DNA of 29,636 nucleotides, taken from positions 1 through 29,636 of the forward strand of contig CAKSRS010000034.1 in the NCBI GenBank assembly GCA_934487205.1. The letters run 5' to 3'. Every line of letters starts with the position of its first letter. The stretch's first letter is position 1. This document shows, in pieces, positions 23,816 to 29,636 of the stretch. The notes under the pieces were generated by a model that saw nothing but the letters and a program-made list of their open reading frames with translations, was not told the DNA's origin and searched no databases. The DNA comes from an uncultured Clostridia bacterium (GTDB lineage Bacteria; Bacillota; Clostridia; UBA1381). The position numbers and the translations under genes are program-made.

Positions 23816-23847
23816 TTGTCAACCTTATATAATAATTTGGTTGACAA
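23816..23847 (+). promoter_or_regulatory. BirA operator (biotin box) of bioY
   Basis: TTGTCAACC (23816-23824), 14 nt, GGTTGACAA (23839-23847): a perfect inverted repeat matching the Firmicute BirA box layout (TTGTTAACC-N14/15-GGTTAACAA). Its right arm contains the TTGACA -35 of the bioY promoter, so biotinyl-AMP-bound BirA would block transcription when biotin is plentiful. Confidence 0.9.
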
Positions 23848-23869
23848 GATATTTTTTTTGTGATATAAT
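23841..23869 (+). promoter_or_regulatory. Consensus promoter of bioY
   Basis: TTGACA (23841-23846), 17 nt, TATAAT (23864-23869), all consensus bases. The predicted leader is about 25 nt. Confidence 0.85.
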
Positions 23870-23901
23870 AAATTTGACATATAAAAGGAGTTGTGGTAAA
23901 A

Positions 23902-24435
23902 ATGAGTAAAACGAGAATGAAAACACAAGATATAGTATATATAGCGATTGGGGCAACATTGCTTGCGGTGTGTTCACAGATAAGCATACCGGCGGCAATT
24001 CCATTTACTTTGCAGACATTTGCGGCGGCATTTGTTGGGGGATTTCTTGGGGTAAAGAAGGGGGTAAGCTCGGTAGTAATCTACATATTGCTCGGCGTTG
24101 CAGGGATACCGGTATTTGCAGGATTCCGTTCGGGAATACCGACCCTTCTCGGCGGAACGGGCGGATATATCATCGGACTGCTCCCGTTTGCGGCGATTGC
24201 GGGATTTTTTGCGGAGCGATTCCGCGGAAAATTGCTGCCGATGGTCGTCGGCATGCTGCTCGGACTTATTTCGTGCTATATCCTCGGAACGGCGTGGTAT
24301 GTTCATCTTTATGCCGAAAAGGGGCTGGCGTATGCGATATCGGCGTGCGTTCTTCAGTTTATTATCCCCGATATAATCAAAATTGCCGTTGCCGCGCTGC
24401 TTGTGAAAAGAATTGCACCGATTGTACGCAAATGA
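23902..24435 (+). CDS. bioY: Biotin transporter BioY (ECF S-component)
   Basis: 177 aa membrane protein with about six helices, binding biotin for uptake with or without the shared EcfA/A'/T module. Family landmarks: IAIGATLLAVCSQISIPA near the N-terminus, PFTLQTFAAAFVGGFLG, YILLGVAGIPVFAGFRSG and LLGGTGGYIIG. ATG 23902 is used, with AAAGGAG 11 nt upstream; an in-frame GTG at 23893 is too close to it. Regulated by the BirA box. Its stop lies just before the queT promoter. No biotin synthesis or ecf genes are in the window. Confidence 0.95.
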   Translation: MSKTRMKTQDIVYIAIGATLLAVCSQISIPAAIPFTLQTFAAAFVGGFLGVKKGVSSVVIYILLGVAGIPVFAGFRSGIPTLLGGTGGYIIGLLPFAAIAGFFAERFRGKLLPMVVGMLLGLISCYILGTAWYVHLYAEKGLAYAISACVLQFIIPDIIKIAVAALLVKRIAPIVRK

Positions 24436-24436
24436 T

Positions 24437-24465
24437 TTGACAGCACGTACTTTTTGTGGTATTAT
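24437..24465 (+). promoter_or_regulatory. Promoter of queT
   Basis: TTGACA (24437-24442), 17 nt, TATTAT (24460-24465) with TG just upstream (extended -10). It starts 1 nt after the bioY stop codon. Confidence 0.8.
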
Positions 24466-24479
24466 ATGATAGAAAATCA

Positions 24480-24521
24480 GTGAGTTCGAGACCTTCCTCA
24501 CTTAAAACAAAACTAAAGGAG
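24480..24521 (+). promoter_or_regulatory. preQ1-I riboswitch controlling queT
   Basis: P1 is GTGAG (24480-24484) with CTCAC (24497-24501), enclosing TTCGAGACCTTC. It is followed by an A-rich tail with AAAACTAA that merges into the AAGGAG ribosome site (24516-24521). This compact layout matches class I preQ1 aptamers, where the tail docks in the P1 groove and hides the ribosome site when preQ1 is bound. Translation control is inferred, since no terminator hairpin follows. Confidence 0.85.
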
Positions 24522-24528
24522 AAATATC

Positions 24529-25005
24529 ATGAATAAAAAAACAAAATATTTAACTCAGGGCGCAATGACGGCGGCTTTGTACGTCGTGCTTACGATGGTT
24601 TCGCATACCTTCGGCATGGACAGCGGCGTAATTCAGTTCAGGCTTTCCGAGGCGCTGTGCATATTGCCGATGTTTTCGCCGTCGGCGATTATGGGACTGT
24701 TTGTGGGGTGCGCTCTGTCCAATCTGCTTGCCGGCGGAATTGTTTGGGACGTTATTTTCGGCAGTATTGCAACGCTTATAGGCGCAATCGGAACATATAA
24801 GCTCCGCCGTATTCCGGCAGCCGCCATAGCGTCACCGATAATCGCAAATACAATTATTGTCCCGTTTGTTCTTGCGTACGCTTACGGATTTGAAGGAGGA
24901 ATACCGTACTTTATGCTTACCGTCGGTGCGGGCGAAATAATTTCCTGCGGTGTTTTCGGCTCGATTTTGTATATAACGCTAAAAAAATACAAAAACTTTT
25001 TTTAA
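24529..25005 (+). CDS. queT: Queuosine-precursor transporter QueT (ECF S-component)
   Basis: 158 aa membrane protein with about five or six helices. QueT-family landmarks: TQGAMTAALYVVLTMVSH, IQFRLSEALCILPMFSP, GLFVGCALSNLLAGG and WDVIFGSIATLIGA. It supplies preQ1 or a related deazapurine for tRNA queuosine. The preQ1 riboswitch directly upstream independently supports the substrate. ATG 24529; AAGGAG spacing 7 nt. It is monocistronic, and the next promoter begins 14 nt after its stop. Confidence 0.95.
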   Translation: MNKKTKYLTQGAMTAALYVVLTMVSHTFGMDSGVIQFRLSEALCILPMFSPSAIMGLFVGCALSNLLAGGIVWDVIFGSIATLIGAIGTYKLRRIPAAAIASPIIANTIIVPFVLAYAYGFEGGIPYFMLTVGAGEIISCGVFGSILYITLKKYKNFF

Positions 25006-25018
25006 TCGTCAAAAATCA

Positions 25019-25047
25019 TTGACAGCCGCAATTTAACGTGATATAAT
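25019..25047 (+). promoter_or_regulatory. Consensus promoter of pyrG
   Basis: TTGACA (25019-25024), 17 nt, TATAAT (25042-25047), fully consensus. The predicted start near 25054 leaves a ~195-nt leader ahead of pyrG. Confidence 0.8.
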
Positions 25048-25058
25048 AAAATAGACAA

Positions 25059-25094
25059 GGGTGTTCATTTAGGTCTGATGAGTACCCCTTTTTT
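25059..25094 (+). terminator. Attenuator-like terminator early in the pyrG leader
   Basis: GGGTGTTCAT (25059-25068) pairs with ATGAGTACCC (25078-25087; 10 bp with two G-U), then six T. It begins only about 5 nt after the predicted transcript start, so a transcript of about 40 nt would result unless read through. It suits premature termination control of pyrG. Confidence 0.7.
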
Positions 25095-25186
25095 ATGAAA
25101 GCCGATTAAATCGGTAAAATTCTTGATATTGGGGGGATATGCTCCTTCTGATTCGGAAACAAACCGCGCATTTGATTGCGTGTATA

Positions 25187-25219
25187 AAAAGCACCCTGTA
25201 GGTGCTTTTACTGTTTTTT
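25187..25219 (+). terminator. Second terminator-like hairpin just before pyrG
   Basis: AAAAGCACC (25187-25195) pairs with GGTGCTTTT (25201-25209) around CTGTA, followed by ACTG and TTTTTT. It ends about 30 nt before the pyrG start, so it would reduce pyrG expression unless prevented. Between the two hairpins are smaller pairings (CCGAT/ATCGG near 25103; CGCGCA/TGCGTG near 25166) and a run of six G at 25131-25136. Confidence 0.65.
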
Positions 25220-25249
25220 ACTATATAATATAGAAGGAGAACTATTTCG

Positions 25250-26845
25250 ATGACAAAATATATTTTTGTTACGGGCGGTGTCGTTTCGGGGCTCGGCAAG
25301 GGCATAACGGCAGCGTCGTTGGGAAGATTACTTAAAGCGAGAGGACTTAAGGTTGCGGCACAAAAGCTGGATCCTTATGTTAACGTTGACCCCGGCACAA
25401 TGAGTCCGTATCAGCACGGCGAAGTTTTCGTTACGGAGGACGGCGCCGAAACCGACCTTGACCTCGGTCACTATGAGCGCTTTATAGATGAAAACCTCAA
25501 TAAATTTTCAAATCTTACCACGGGTAAGGTTTATCAAAATGTAATCAATAAGGAACGTAACGGCGAATATCTCGGCGAAACGGTGCAGGTAATTCCGCAT
25601 ATCACAAACGAAATCAAGAATTTTATCTACTCGGTAGGCAAAAAGACCAACGCAGATGTTGTTATTACGGAAATCGGCGGAACAACCGGCGATATCGAAA
25701 GTCAGCCGTTTTTGGAGGCAATCCGTCAGGTCGGACTGGAAGTGGGACAGGAAAATTCCCTGTACATACATGTTACGCTTGTACCGTATCTGCACGGCTC
25801 GGAGGAACATAAGTCCAAGCCGACTCAGCATTCTGTAAAGGAATTGCGCGGCATGGGTATTCTTCCCGATATTATCGTGCTTCGCTGCGACGAACACCTG
25901 GAAGAATCAATATTCCGCAAAATATCGCTTTTCTGTAACGTTAAGCCGGACTGCGTAATTGAAAATATGACAATTCCGGTGCTTTATGAAGCGCCGCTTA
26001 TGCTTGAAAAAAATAATTTTTCACAGATTGTGTGCCGCGAGCTTGGCATTGACGCACCCGAACCGAACCTCAAGGAATGGAACGAGATGCTGTCGCGTAT
26101 CGCGTCGCGCAGCAAAAATGTAAAGATTGCGCTTGTCGGAAAATATGTGCAGCTGCATGACGCTTATTTGTCGGTTGCGGAGGCTCTCCGCCATGCCGGA
26201 TATGAGCATGACGCGAAACTTGAAATAGAATGGATTGATTCCGAGTTGATTACGCCGGAAAATGTTGCCGAAACCTTAAAAGGCTGCGGCGGCGTACTTG
26301 TTCCGGGCGGATTCGGCAACCGCGGAATTGAAGGCATGATTACCGCCGCACAGTATGCGCGCGAGAATAATATTCCATATTTGGGTATTTGCCTGGGCAT
26401 GCAGATTGCCGTTATCGAATATGCGCGCCACGTATGCGGAATTGCGGACGCAAATTCCGGCGAATTTGATGCAAACACACCGAATAAAGTTATCGACTTT
26501 ATGCCGGATCAGAATGATGAAATCGCCAAAGGCGGTACGCTCCGTCTCGGCGCATATCCGTGCAAGGTTGCGGAAAATACACAGATGCACGCTTGCTACG
26601 GTAATACATTGATTTCCGAAAGACATCGTCACCGCTACGAATTTAACAACGATTACCGTGACACCATGAAGGAGCACGGATTGGTTCTGAGCGGTACTTC
26701 GCCCGACGGACATATTGTTGAAACGGTGGAAATCCCCGGCAACGACTTTTATGTCGGTGTACAGTTCCACCCCGAATTTAAATCACGCCCCAACAAGGCG
26801 CACCCGCTTTTCTCGGGATTTGTAAAAGCGGCGCTTAATAATTAG
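25250..26845 (+). CDS. pyrG: CTP synthase
   Basis: 531 aa; converts UTP to CTP using glutamine and ATP. The N-terminal amidoligase domain (about 1-265) starts KYIFVTGGVVSGLGKGITAA and has DPYVNVDPGTMSPYQHGEVF. The C-terminal class I glutaminase domain (about 290-531) has LVPGGFGNRG, the catalytic Cys in YLGICLGMQ and the His/Glu pair in GVQFHPEFKS. Length is typical. ATG 25250 with AAGGAG 10 nt upstream. Monocistronic, preceded by a long leader with two terminator-like hairpins and followed by two terminators. Confidence 0.98.
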   Translation: MTKYIFVTGGVVSGLGKGITAASLGRLLKARGLKVAAQKLDPYVNVDPGTMSPYQHGEVFVTEDGAETDLDLGHYERFIDENLNKFSNLTTGKVYQNVINKERNGEYLGETVQVIPHITNEIKNFIYSVGKKTNADVVITEIGGTTGDIESQPFLEAIRQVGLEVGQENSLYIHVTLVPYLHGSEEHKSKPTQHSVKELRGMGILPDIIVLRCDEHLEESIFRKISLFCNVKPDCVIENMTIPVLYEAPLMLEKNNFSQIVCRELGIDAPEPNLKEWNEMLSRIASRSKNVKIALVGKYVQLHDAYLSVAEALRHAGYEHDAKLEIEWIDSELITPENVAETLKGCGGVLVPGGFGNRGIEGMITAAQYARENNIPYLGICLGMQIAVIEYARHVCGIADANSGEFDANTPNKVIDFMPDQNDEIAKGGTLRLGAYPCKVAENTQMHACYGNTLISERHRHRYEFNNDYRDTMKEHGLVLSGTSPDGHIVETVEIPGNDFYVGVQFHPEFKSRPNKAHPLFSGFVKAALNN

Positions 26846-26878
26846 CCGGCAATACAGTAGACATATATTCCGGAAAAG

Positions 26879-26917
26879 ACTGCAGAAAAATGATTTTCAT
26901 TGAACTGCAGTTTTTTT
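26879..26917 (+). terminator. Terminator 1 of pyrG
   Basis: ACTGCAG (26879-26885) pairs with CTGCAGT (26905-26911). An inner AATGA/TCATT stem is separated by a small A/G internal loop. Seven T follow. Confidence 0.85.
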
Positions 26918-26925
26918 GCCTTCAT

Positions 26926-26949
26926 GCCCCCGCATATGGGGATTTTTTT
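26926..26949 (+). terminator. Terminator 2 of pyrG
   Basis: CCCC (26928-26931) and GGGG (26938-26941) close a GCATAT loop, followed by A and seven T. Weak stem but good T tract; tandem backup to the previous one. 26950-26999 holds only AT-rich sequence. Confidence 0.6.
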
Positions 26950-26999
26950 GTGCGTATAATCGCCGCTCCTTATTAAAATAATTTTTTTTCAAAAAAGGC

Positions 27000-27028
27000 T
27001 TGACAAATATAATTTTCTGTAGTATCAT
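27000..27028 (+). promoter_or_regulatory. Promoter of the GntR-ABC operon
   Basis: TTGACA (27000-27005), 17 nt, TATCAT (27023-27028). The -10 lies inside the left arm of the operator. Confidence 0.8.
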
Positions 27029-27055
27029 TGTATTAGTTAATTAATACAATGATAC
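27022..27055 (+). promoter_or_regulatory. Operator of the GntR regulator
   Basis: GTATCATTGTATTA (27022-27035), 6-nt spacer, TAATACAATGATAC (27042-27055): a perfect 14-bp inverted repeat spanning the -10 and the transcription start. Its GTATTA...TAATAC core is typical of YtrA-type GntR operators. Autorepression of the operon is inferred. Confidence 0.85.
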
Positions 27056-27074
27056 ATTTTGCGGAGGTGATATT

Positions 27075-27452
27075 ATGGATTGGAGTTTTGATAGCCGTCT
27101 GCCGATATATATACAAATTGTCGAGCAGTTAAAGTTGGCGGTGGTATCGGGGGAATATGTCCCGGGTGAGAGACTGCCGTCGGTGCGCGAACTTGCGTCG
27201 GGCGCGGGAGTAAATCCCAACACGATGCAAAAGGCGCTTGCCGAGCTTGAAGGTACGGGACTTGTATATTCAAGCCGAACGAGCGGACGTTTTGTTTCGG
27301 ACAATGCGGAGCTTATCGCGGCGGCAAAAAATGAGCTTGCCCGAAAAAATATCTTATCCTTCTTATCGGGAATGGATAGAATAGGGATTAATCTTAGCGA
27401 AAGCATAGAGCTTTTGAAAAATTTTAAATCAGGAGGGGAATCGGATGAATGA
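27075..27452 (+). CDS. GntR-family repressor, YtrA subfamily
   Basis: 125 aa. The N-terminal winged helix-turn-helix (about 8-76) has LPIYIQIVEQLKLAVVSGEY, PGERLPSVRELASGAGVNPN, TMQKALAELEGTGLVYSS and SGRFV, all GntR hallmarks. The C-terminal ~48 residues are helical with no large effector domain, which is the YtrA subfamily architecture. These repressors usually control the ABC transporter genes that follow them. ATG 27075 has GGAGGTGAT upstream. It overlaps the ATPase gene by 8 nt. The effector is unknown. Confidence 0.92.
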   Translation: MDWSFDSRLPIYIQIVEQLKLAVVSGEYVPGERLPSVRELASGAGVNPNTMQKALAELEGTGLVYSSRTSGRFVSDNAELIAAAKNELARKNILSFLSGMDRIGINLSESIELLKNFKSGGESDE

Positions 27453-28146
27453 AACGATATTGCAAACTAACGGAATTTGCAAAAAATACGGGCGTCTTAC
27501 GGCGCTGAATGATGTTTCCGTTACGCTTACGAGCGGTAAAATTGTGGGACTTTTGGGACCGAACGGCAGCGGCAAAACAACGCTTATTAAAATTCTTAAC
27601 GGACTTTTGACGCCGACGTCGGGGAGTGCGCAGATATGCGGCAAGGATATAGGCAGGGAGACGAAGGCGATTGTGTCGTATCTGCCGGACTGCCTGTGCA
27701 TACCGGAATGGATGAAAATAAGCGAAATTGTGACAATGTATGCCGATTTTTATGATGATTTTAATATAGAAAAGGCGTACAGAATGTTGGGGAATTTGGG
27801 ACTTAAGCCGGAGCAGCGTTTTAAGCAGTTGTCAAAGGGCAATAAGGAAAAGGTTCAGCTTGTTATAGTAATGAGCCGTGAGGCGCGTCTGTACCTGCTT
27901 GATGAGCCTATGGGCGGCGTTGACCCGGCGACGCGCGATTATATTCTTAATACGATAATTTCGAACTATTCCGAAAATTCAACGGTGGTAATATCCACGC
28001 ACCTTATTTCGGATATTGAGCAAGTGCTGGACGAGGTAATTTTTATTGACCGCGGAGAAATCGTGATGCAGGACAGCGTGGATAATATCCGAGAAAGAGA
28101 ACAAAAAAGCGTTGACGCGCTGTTCAGGGAGGTATTCAAATGTTAG
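27445..28146 (+). CDS. ABC transporter ATP-binding protein
   Basis: 233 aa cytosolic ATPase. Walker A LGPNGSGKTTLIK (about 35-47), a Q-loop-region VSYLPDCLCIPEWM, signature LSKGNKEKVQ (a variant of LSGGQ), Walker B LYLLDEP and switch His in VISTHL are all present. It is the short single-domain type found in two-component exporters next to GntR/YtrA regulators. ATG 27445 lies inside the end of gntR, with AGGAGGGG upstream. Its last codons overlap the permease start. The substrate is not known. Confidence 0.92.
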   Translation: MNETILQTNGICKKYGRLTALNDVSVTLTSGKIVGLLGPNGSGKTTLIKILNGLLTPTSGSAQICGKDIGRETKAIVSYLPDCLCIPEWMKISEIVTMYADFYDDFNIEKAYRMLGNLGLKPEQRFKQLSKGNKEKVQLVIVMSREARLYLLDEPMGGVDPATRDYILNTIISNYSENSTVVISTHLISDIEQVLDEVIFIDRGEIVMQDSVDNIREREQKSVDALFREVFKC

Positions 28147-28931
28147 GAAAGCTTATTAAATATGAATGGAAGTCTATGGGACGAATATTGTTCCCGCTGT
28201 TTGGAATTACACTCTTTATGAGTCTTTTAAGCGGTGTCGGTCTCAAATATTGGGACAGTTTAAGCAAAATCACATTTATGAATATGCTTGTGATTGTTAT
28301 CGGAGTTTTGTTTGCAGTCATAATTTTTGCCACGCTTGCCGGGCCGTTTGTGGTGTCGATTTACAGATTTAAAAAGAACCTGTTTGACGGCGAGGGGTAT
28401 CTTATGAACACGCTGCCCGTATCATCGGAGCAGAATATCGCTGCTAAAATGATAGTTTCGGTTATTTTCGAGATATTGGCATTTGTCGCGGCGACGCTTT
28501 CGGGGTTGGTGTTTTCGGCGGTGCTGTCATATATCGATGCCGGAGCGATAATTCATTCAATATACAACGAAATTTTGCCGTATGTTACGCCGGATATGTA
28601 CGGGGCGTCGCTTGAATTGGCGGTTTTGTGTATAGCGGGATTTGTTGCGTTCAACTCGGCGATTTATGCCGCAATTGCGATTGGGCACAGCGCGGCAGAA
28701 CGCAAGGTACTGAAGTCTGTGGGCGCATATGTACTTATATATATGGCAACGCAGATTGTGTCGGGAACGGTAATTATTCCGCTTGCCGCAAGAATGGAAG
28801 CAGGCGGAATGAATCCTGTGAGATTTATGGAGTTGGTGTTCGCACTTGCGATATTGATAGAGGTTGTTTACAGCCTTGTATGGTTCGCGGTTACCGATTA
28901 TTTCATGAAGAAAAAATTAAATCTGCAATAA
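28140..28931 (+). CDS. ABC-2-type permease of the GntR-linked transporter
   Basis: 263 aa integral membrane protein with about six hydrophobic segments (around residues 17-35, 47-72, 104-130, 155-180, 200-217 and 231-252). The cytosolic segment RFKKNLFDGEGYLMNTLPVS is typical of these permeases. ATG 28140 overlaps the ATPase stop by 7 nt, with GGGAGG upstream. Together with the ATPase it should form a small exporter or stress-response pump, perhaps for peptides or wall-active compounds; this is inferred from family context only. Confidence 0.85.
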   Translation: MLGKLIKYEWKSMGRILFPLFGITLFMSLLSGVGLKYWDSLSKITFMNMLVIVIGVLFAVIIFATLAGPFVVSIYRFKKNLFDGEGYLMNTLPVSSEQNIAAKMIVSVIFEILAFVAATLSGLVFSAVLSYIDAGAIIHSIYNEILPYVTPDMYGASLELAVLCIAGFVAFNSAIYAAIAIGHSAAERKVLKSVGAYVLIYMATQIVSGTVIIPLAARMEAGGMNPVRFMELVFALAILIEVVYSLVWFAVTDYFMKKKLNLQ

Positions 28932-28934
28932 GAA

Positions 28935-28991
28935 ACGGCGCGTCTCGAAAAAGTGATTTTTCACCGTATTGAGACAGCGCCGTATTTTTTT
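28935..28991 (+). terminator. Three-tier palindromic terminator-like repeat, copy 2
   Basis: Outer ACGGCGC/GCGCCGT (28935-28941 with 28977-28983), middle GTCTC/GAGAC and inner GTGA/TCAC, then a T run. It ends the GntR-ABC operon. The reverse complement shares GTGAAAAATCAC and the flanking GAGAC-type arms with 20362-20414. Confidence 0.8.
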
Positions 28992-29002
28992 GTGGAAAAA
29001 TA

Positions 29003-29053
29003 TTATTTAAATAAGTCCATACCGCCGAAAATATTTTTTTTGCTGCTAAACAT
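29003..29053 (-). CDS. Possible 16-aa peptide divergent from the XRE regulator
   Basis: ATG 29053 opens MFSSKKNIFGGMDLFK and stops at TAA (complement of 29003-29005). A near-perfect AAGGAGG ribosome site is placed 7 nt upstream, and a good promoter (TTGACA-17-TATGAT) drives it. A 19-bp palindrome lies between promoter and ribosome site. No family recognised. The peptide is Phe/Lys-rich with no signal. The strength of the expression signals makes it more believable than its length alone. Confidence 0.5.
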   Translation of the reverse strand: MFSSKKNIFGGMDLFK

Positions 29054-29071
29054 AAAATTTCCTCCTTGTTT

Positions 29072-29090
29072 TGACATTTACTAAATGTCA
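29072..29090. promoter_or_regulatory. Operator 1: perfect 19-bp palindrome
   Basis: TGACATTTA-C-TAAATGTCA, symmetric about 29081. It lies just downstream of the predicted start of the minus-strand micro-ORF transcript, between that start and its ribosome site. Probable binding site for the XRE protein at 29162. Confidence 0.8.
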
Positions 29091-29101
29091 TATTTTATAT
29101 A

Positions 29102-29130
29102 ATCATAGCATATAATTTTCTTGTTGTCAA
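29102..29130 (-). promoter_or_regulatory. Promoter of the 16-aa micro-ORF
   Basis: On the minus strand: TTGACA (complement of 29125-29130), 17 nt, TATGAT (complement of 29102-29107) preceded by TGC (extended -10). Its -35 lies inside operator 2. Confidence 0.7.
29111..29116 (+). promoter_or_regulatory. -10 box of the XRE gene
   Basis: TATAAT with a predicted start near 29123, at the edge of operator 2. The -35 is poor (TGTCAT at 29086-29091, 19-nt spacer). Confidence 0.45.
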
Positions 29131-29143
29131 GTAGTGAATGTCA
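29125..29143. promoter_or_regulatory. Operator 2: imperfect copy of the 19-bp palindrome
   Basis: The complement reads TGACATTCACTACTTGACA, agreeing with operator 1 at 15 of 19 positions. It covers the micro-ORF -35 and the 5' end of the XRE transcript, so one protein bound here could repress both directions. Confidence 0.6.
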
Positions 29144-29161
29144 AAAAAGGAGATTATATTT

Positions 29162-29413
29162 ATGTTTATAAATAAAAGCGAGGACGGTTTGAATAACATT
29201 TGCGGAAAGAAAATCGCGGAATTAAGAAAAAACTTAAAGATTTCGCAAAGAGTGTTGGCGGACAGGCTGCAGTTGTCAGGGCTGGACGTAGATAAGAATG
29301 CCGTACAGCGCATAGAGTGCGGAAAAAGGTTTGTAACAGATATTGAACTTGCGGCATTTTCAAAAGTGTTCGGCGTGTCTGTAGACAGTTTGCTGAAACG
29401 AGAGTTAATGTAA
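29162..29413 (+). CDS. Small XRE-family helix-turn-helix regulator
   Basis: 83 aa, essentially one XRE/Cro-C1 HTH domain: GKKIAELRKNLKISQRVLAD is helices 1-2, LDVDKNAVQRIECGKRFV the recognition region, and IELAAFSKVFGVSVDSLL the closing helices. No partner or effector domain, so it probably acts as a simple dimeric repressor. ATG 29162 has AAGGAG 9 nt upstream; the in-frame ATG at 29138 lies inside operator 2 and has no ribosome site. Divergent from the 16-aa micro-ORF. Confidence 0.88.
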   Translation: MFINKSEDGLNNICGKKIAELRKNLKISQRVLADRLQLSGLDVDKNAVQRIECGKRFVTDIELAAFSKVFGVSVDSLLKRELM

Positions 29414-29415
29414 AA

Positions 29416-29443
29416 AACGGAACAAGCGTAAGCTTGTTCCGTT
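29416..29443 (-). terminator. Terminator after tRNA-Cys
   Basis: AACGGAACAAGC (29416-29427) pairs perfectly with GCTTGTTCCGTT (29432-29443) around GTAA. The T run is on the minus-strand side, so it serves the tRNA; it may also end the XRE transcript. Confidence 0.85.
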
Positions 29444-29444
29444 G

Positions 29445-29519
29445 TGGAGGCACCACCCGGATTTGAACCGGGGCATAAAGGTGTTGCAGACCTCTGCCTT
29501 ACCTCTTGGCTATGGTGCC
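29445..29519 (-). tRNA. tRNA-Cys(GCA)
   Basis: Acceptor stem GGCACCA (complement of 29513-29519) with TGGTGCC (complement of 29449-29455), discriminator T and an encoded CCA (29445-29447). The anticodon loop CTGCAAC gives GCA, and the T arm CCCGG-TTCAAAT-CCGGG is intact. Confidence 0.97.
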
Positions 29520-29526
29520 TTATGTA

Positions 29527-29560
29527 AAAAGACGCAGATTTATTTAAAAATGCGTCTTTT
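29527..29560 (-). terminator. Terminator-like hairpin between tRNA-Gly and tRNA-Cys
   Basis: AAAAGACGCA (29527-29536) pairs with TGCGTCTTTT (29551-29560) around a 14-nt AT-rich loop, with a T run on the minus strand. It lies between two same-strand tRNA genes. Confidence 0.6.
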
Positions 29561-29565
29561 GTAAA

Positions 29566-29636
29566 TGGAGCGGAAGACGAGATTCGAACTCGCGACGTTC
29601 ACCTTGGCAAGGTGACGCTCTACCACTGAGCCACTC
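29566..29636 (-). tRNA. tRNA-Gly(GCC), truncated by the window end
   Basis: Encoded CCA (29566-29568), discriminator T, 3' acceptor strand CTTCCGC, T arm with GTTCGAAT, and anticodon loop CTTGCCAAG giving GCC. The D arm GGCTCAGTGGTAGAGC is complete. The first four acceptor bases lie beyond 29636. Confidence 0.95.

Noticed and set aside
25054..25062. Bacillus-type reiterative-G control of pyrG.
   Set aside because: It needs a GGG transcript start; here the predicted start lies at 25053-25055 (A/G/A), with GGG only from 25059. It could be revived if the start is mapped there.
25074..25105. CTGATGAG followed by GAAA in the pyrG leader, resembling a hammerhead ribozyme core.
   Set aside because: Stem II cannot form between the two motifs, and the base after the would-be stem III is A, not the required U. 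The CTGATGAG is instead the 3' arm region of the attenuator hairpin.
25224..25229. TATAAT directly before pyrG as a second promoter.
   Set aside because: No -35 is present, and a start 7 nt downstream would cut into the ribosome site at 25234-25239.

Overview
The window looks like a chromosomal segment of an anaerobic, Gram-positive member of the Clostridia, moderate in GC. The evidence is an oxygen-sensitive class III ribonucleotide reductase (nrdD/nrdG), a T-box leader on pheST, a CdaA/CdaR c-di-AMP synthase pair, a CarD-ispD-ispF cluster, ECF S-components for biotin and queuosine precursors, SLH and 'stalk' (copper-amine-oxidase-N-like) surface domains, consensus TTGACA/TATAAT promoters and tRNA genes that encode CCA. 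I cannot name the species. No phage, transposase, CRISPR array or rRNA is seen.

Layout. Positions 1-5600: a secreted stalk/cohesin-like protein (-), then cdaA-cdaR-hslO (+), then a stalk-domain polysaccharide deacetylase (-). Positions 5600-12100 are mainly cell envelope: a 61-aa Cys-rich protein, a fusion of SLH domains to a PstS-like phosphate-binding domain, a large LRR/MBG/InlB-repeat/stalk surface protein, and (-) a membrane protein with zinc ribbon, coiled coil, Pro-Thr linker and YARHG domain. Positions 12300-15400 are housekeeping: carD-ispD-ispF (MEP isoprenoid pathway) and gap. Positions 15400-19190: pheS-pheT (-) under a T-box. Positions 19200-20340: an unrecognised operon of three small proteins (+). 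Positions 20420-23710: nrdD-nrdG-dut (-), supplying and sanitising dNTPs. Positions 23800-26850: bioY (BirA operator), queT (preQ1 riboswitch) and pyrG (long attenuator-like leader), each with its own consensus promoter. Positions 27000-28930: a self-contained GntR-ABC ATPase-permease operon with a perfect palindromic operator. Positions 28930-29636: a palindromic terminator-like repeat, a 16-codon micro-ORF divergent from a small XRE regulator across two matching 19-bp operators, then tRNA-Cys and a truncated tRNA-Gly (-).

The densest signal is regulatory: T-box, BirA box, preQ1-I riboswitch, GntR operator, XRE operators and a possible pyrG attenuator. The least explained parts are the three-gene operon at 19247-20338, the XRE/micro-ORF pair at 29003-29413, the SLH-PstS fusion, the pyrG leader, and a three-tier palindromic repeat found at both 20362 and 28935. 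All functional calls come from reading the translated sequences and recognising motifs; no database search was run.
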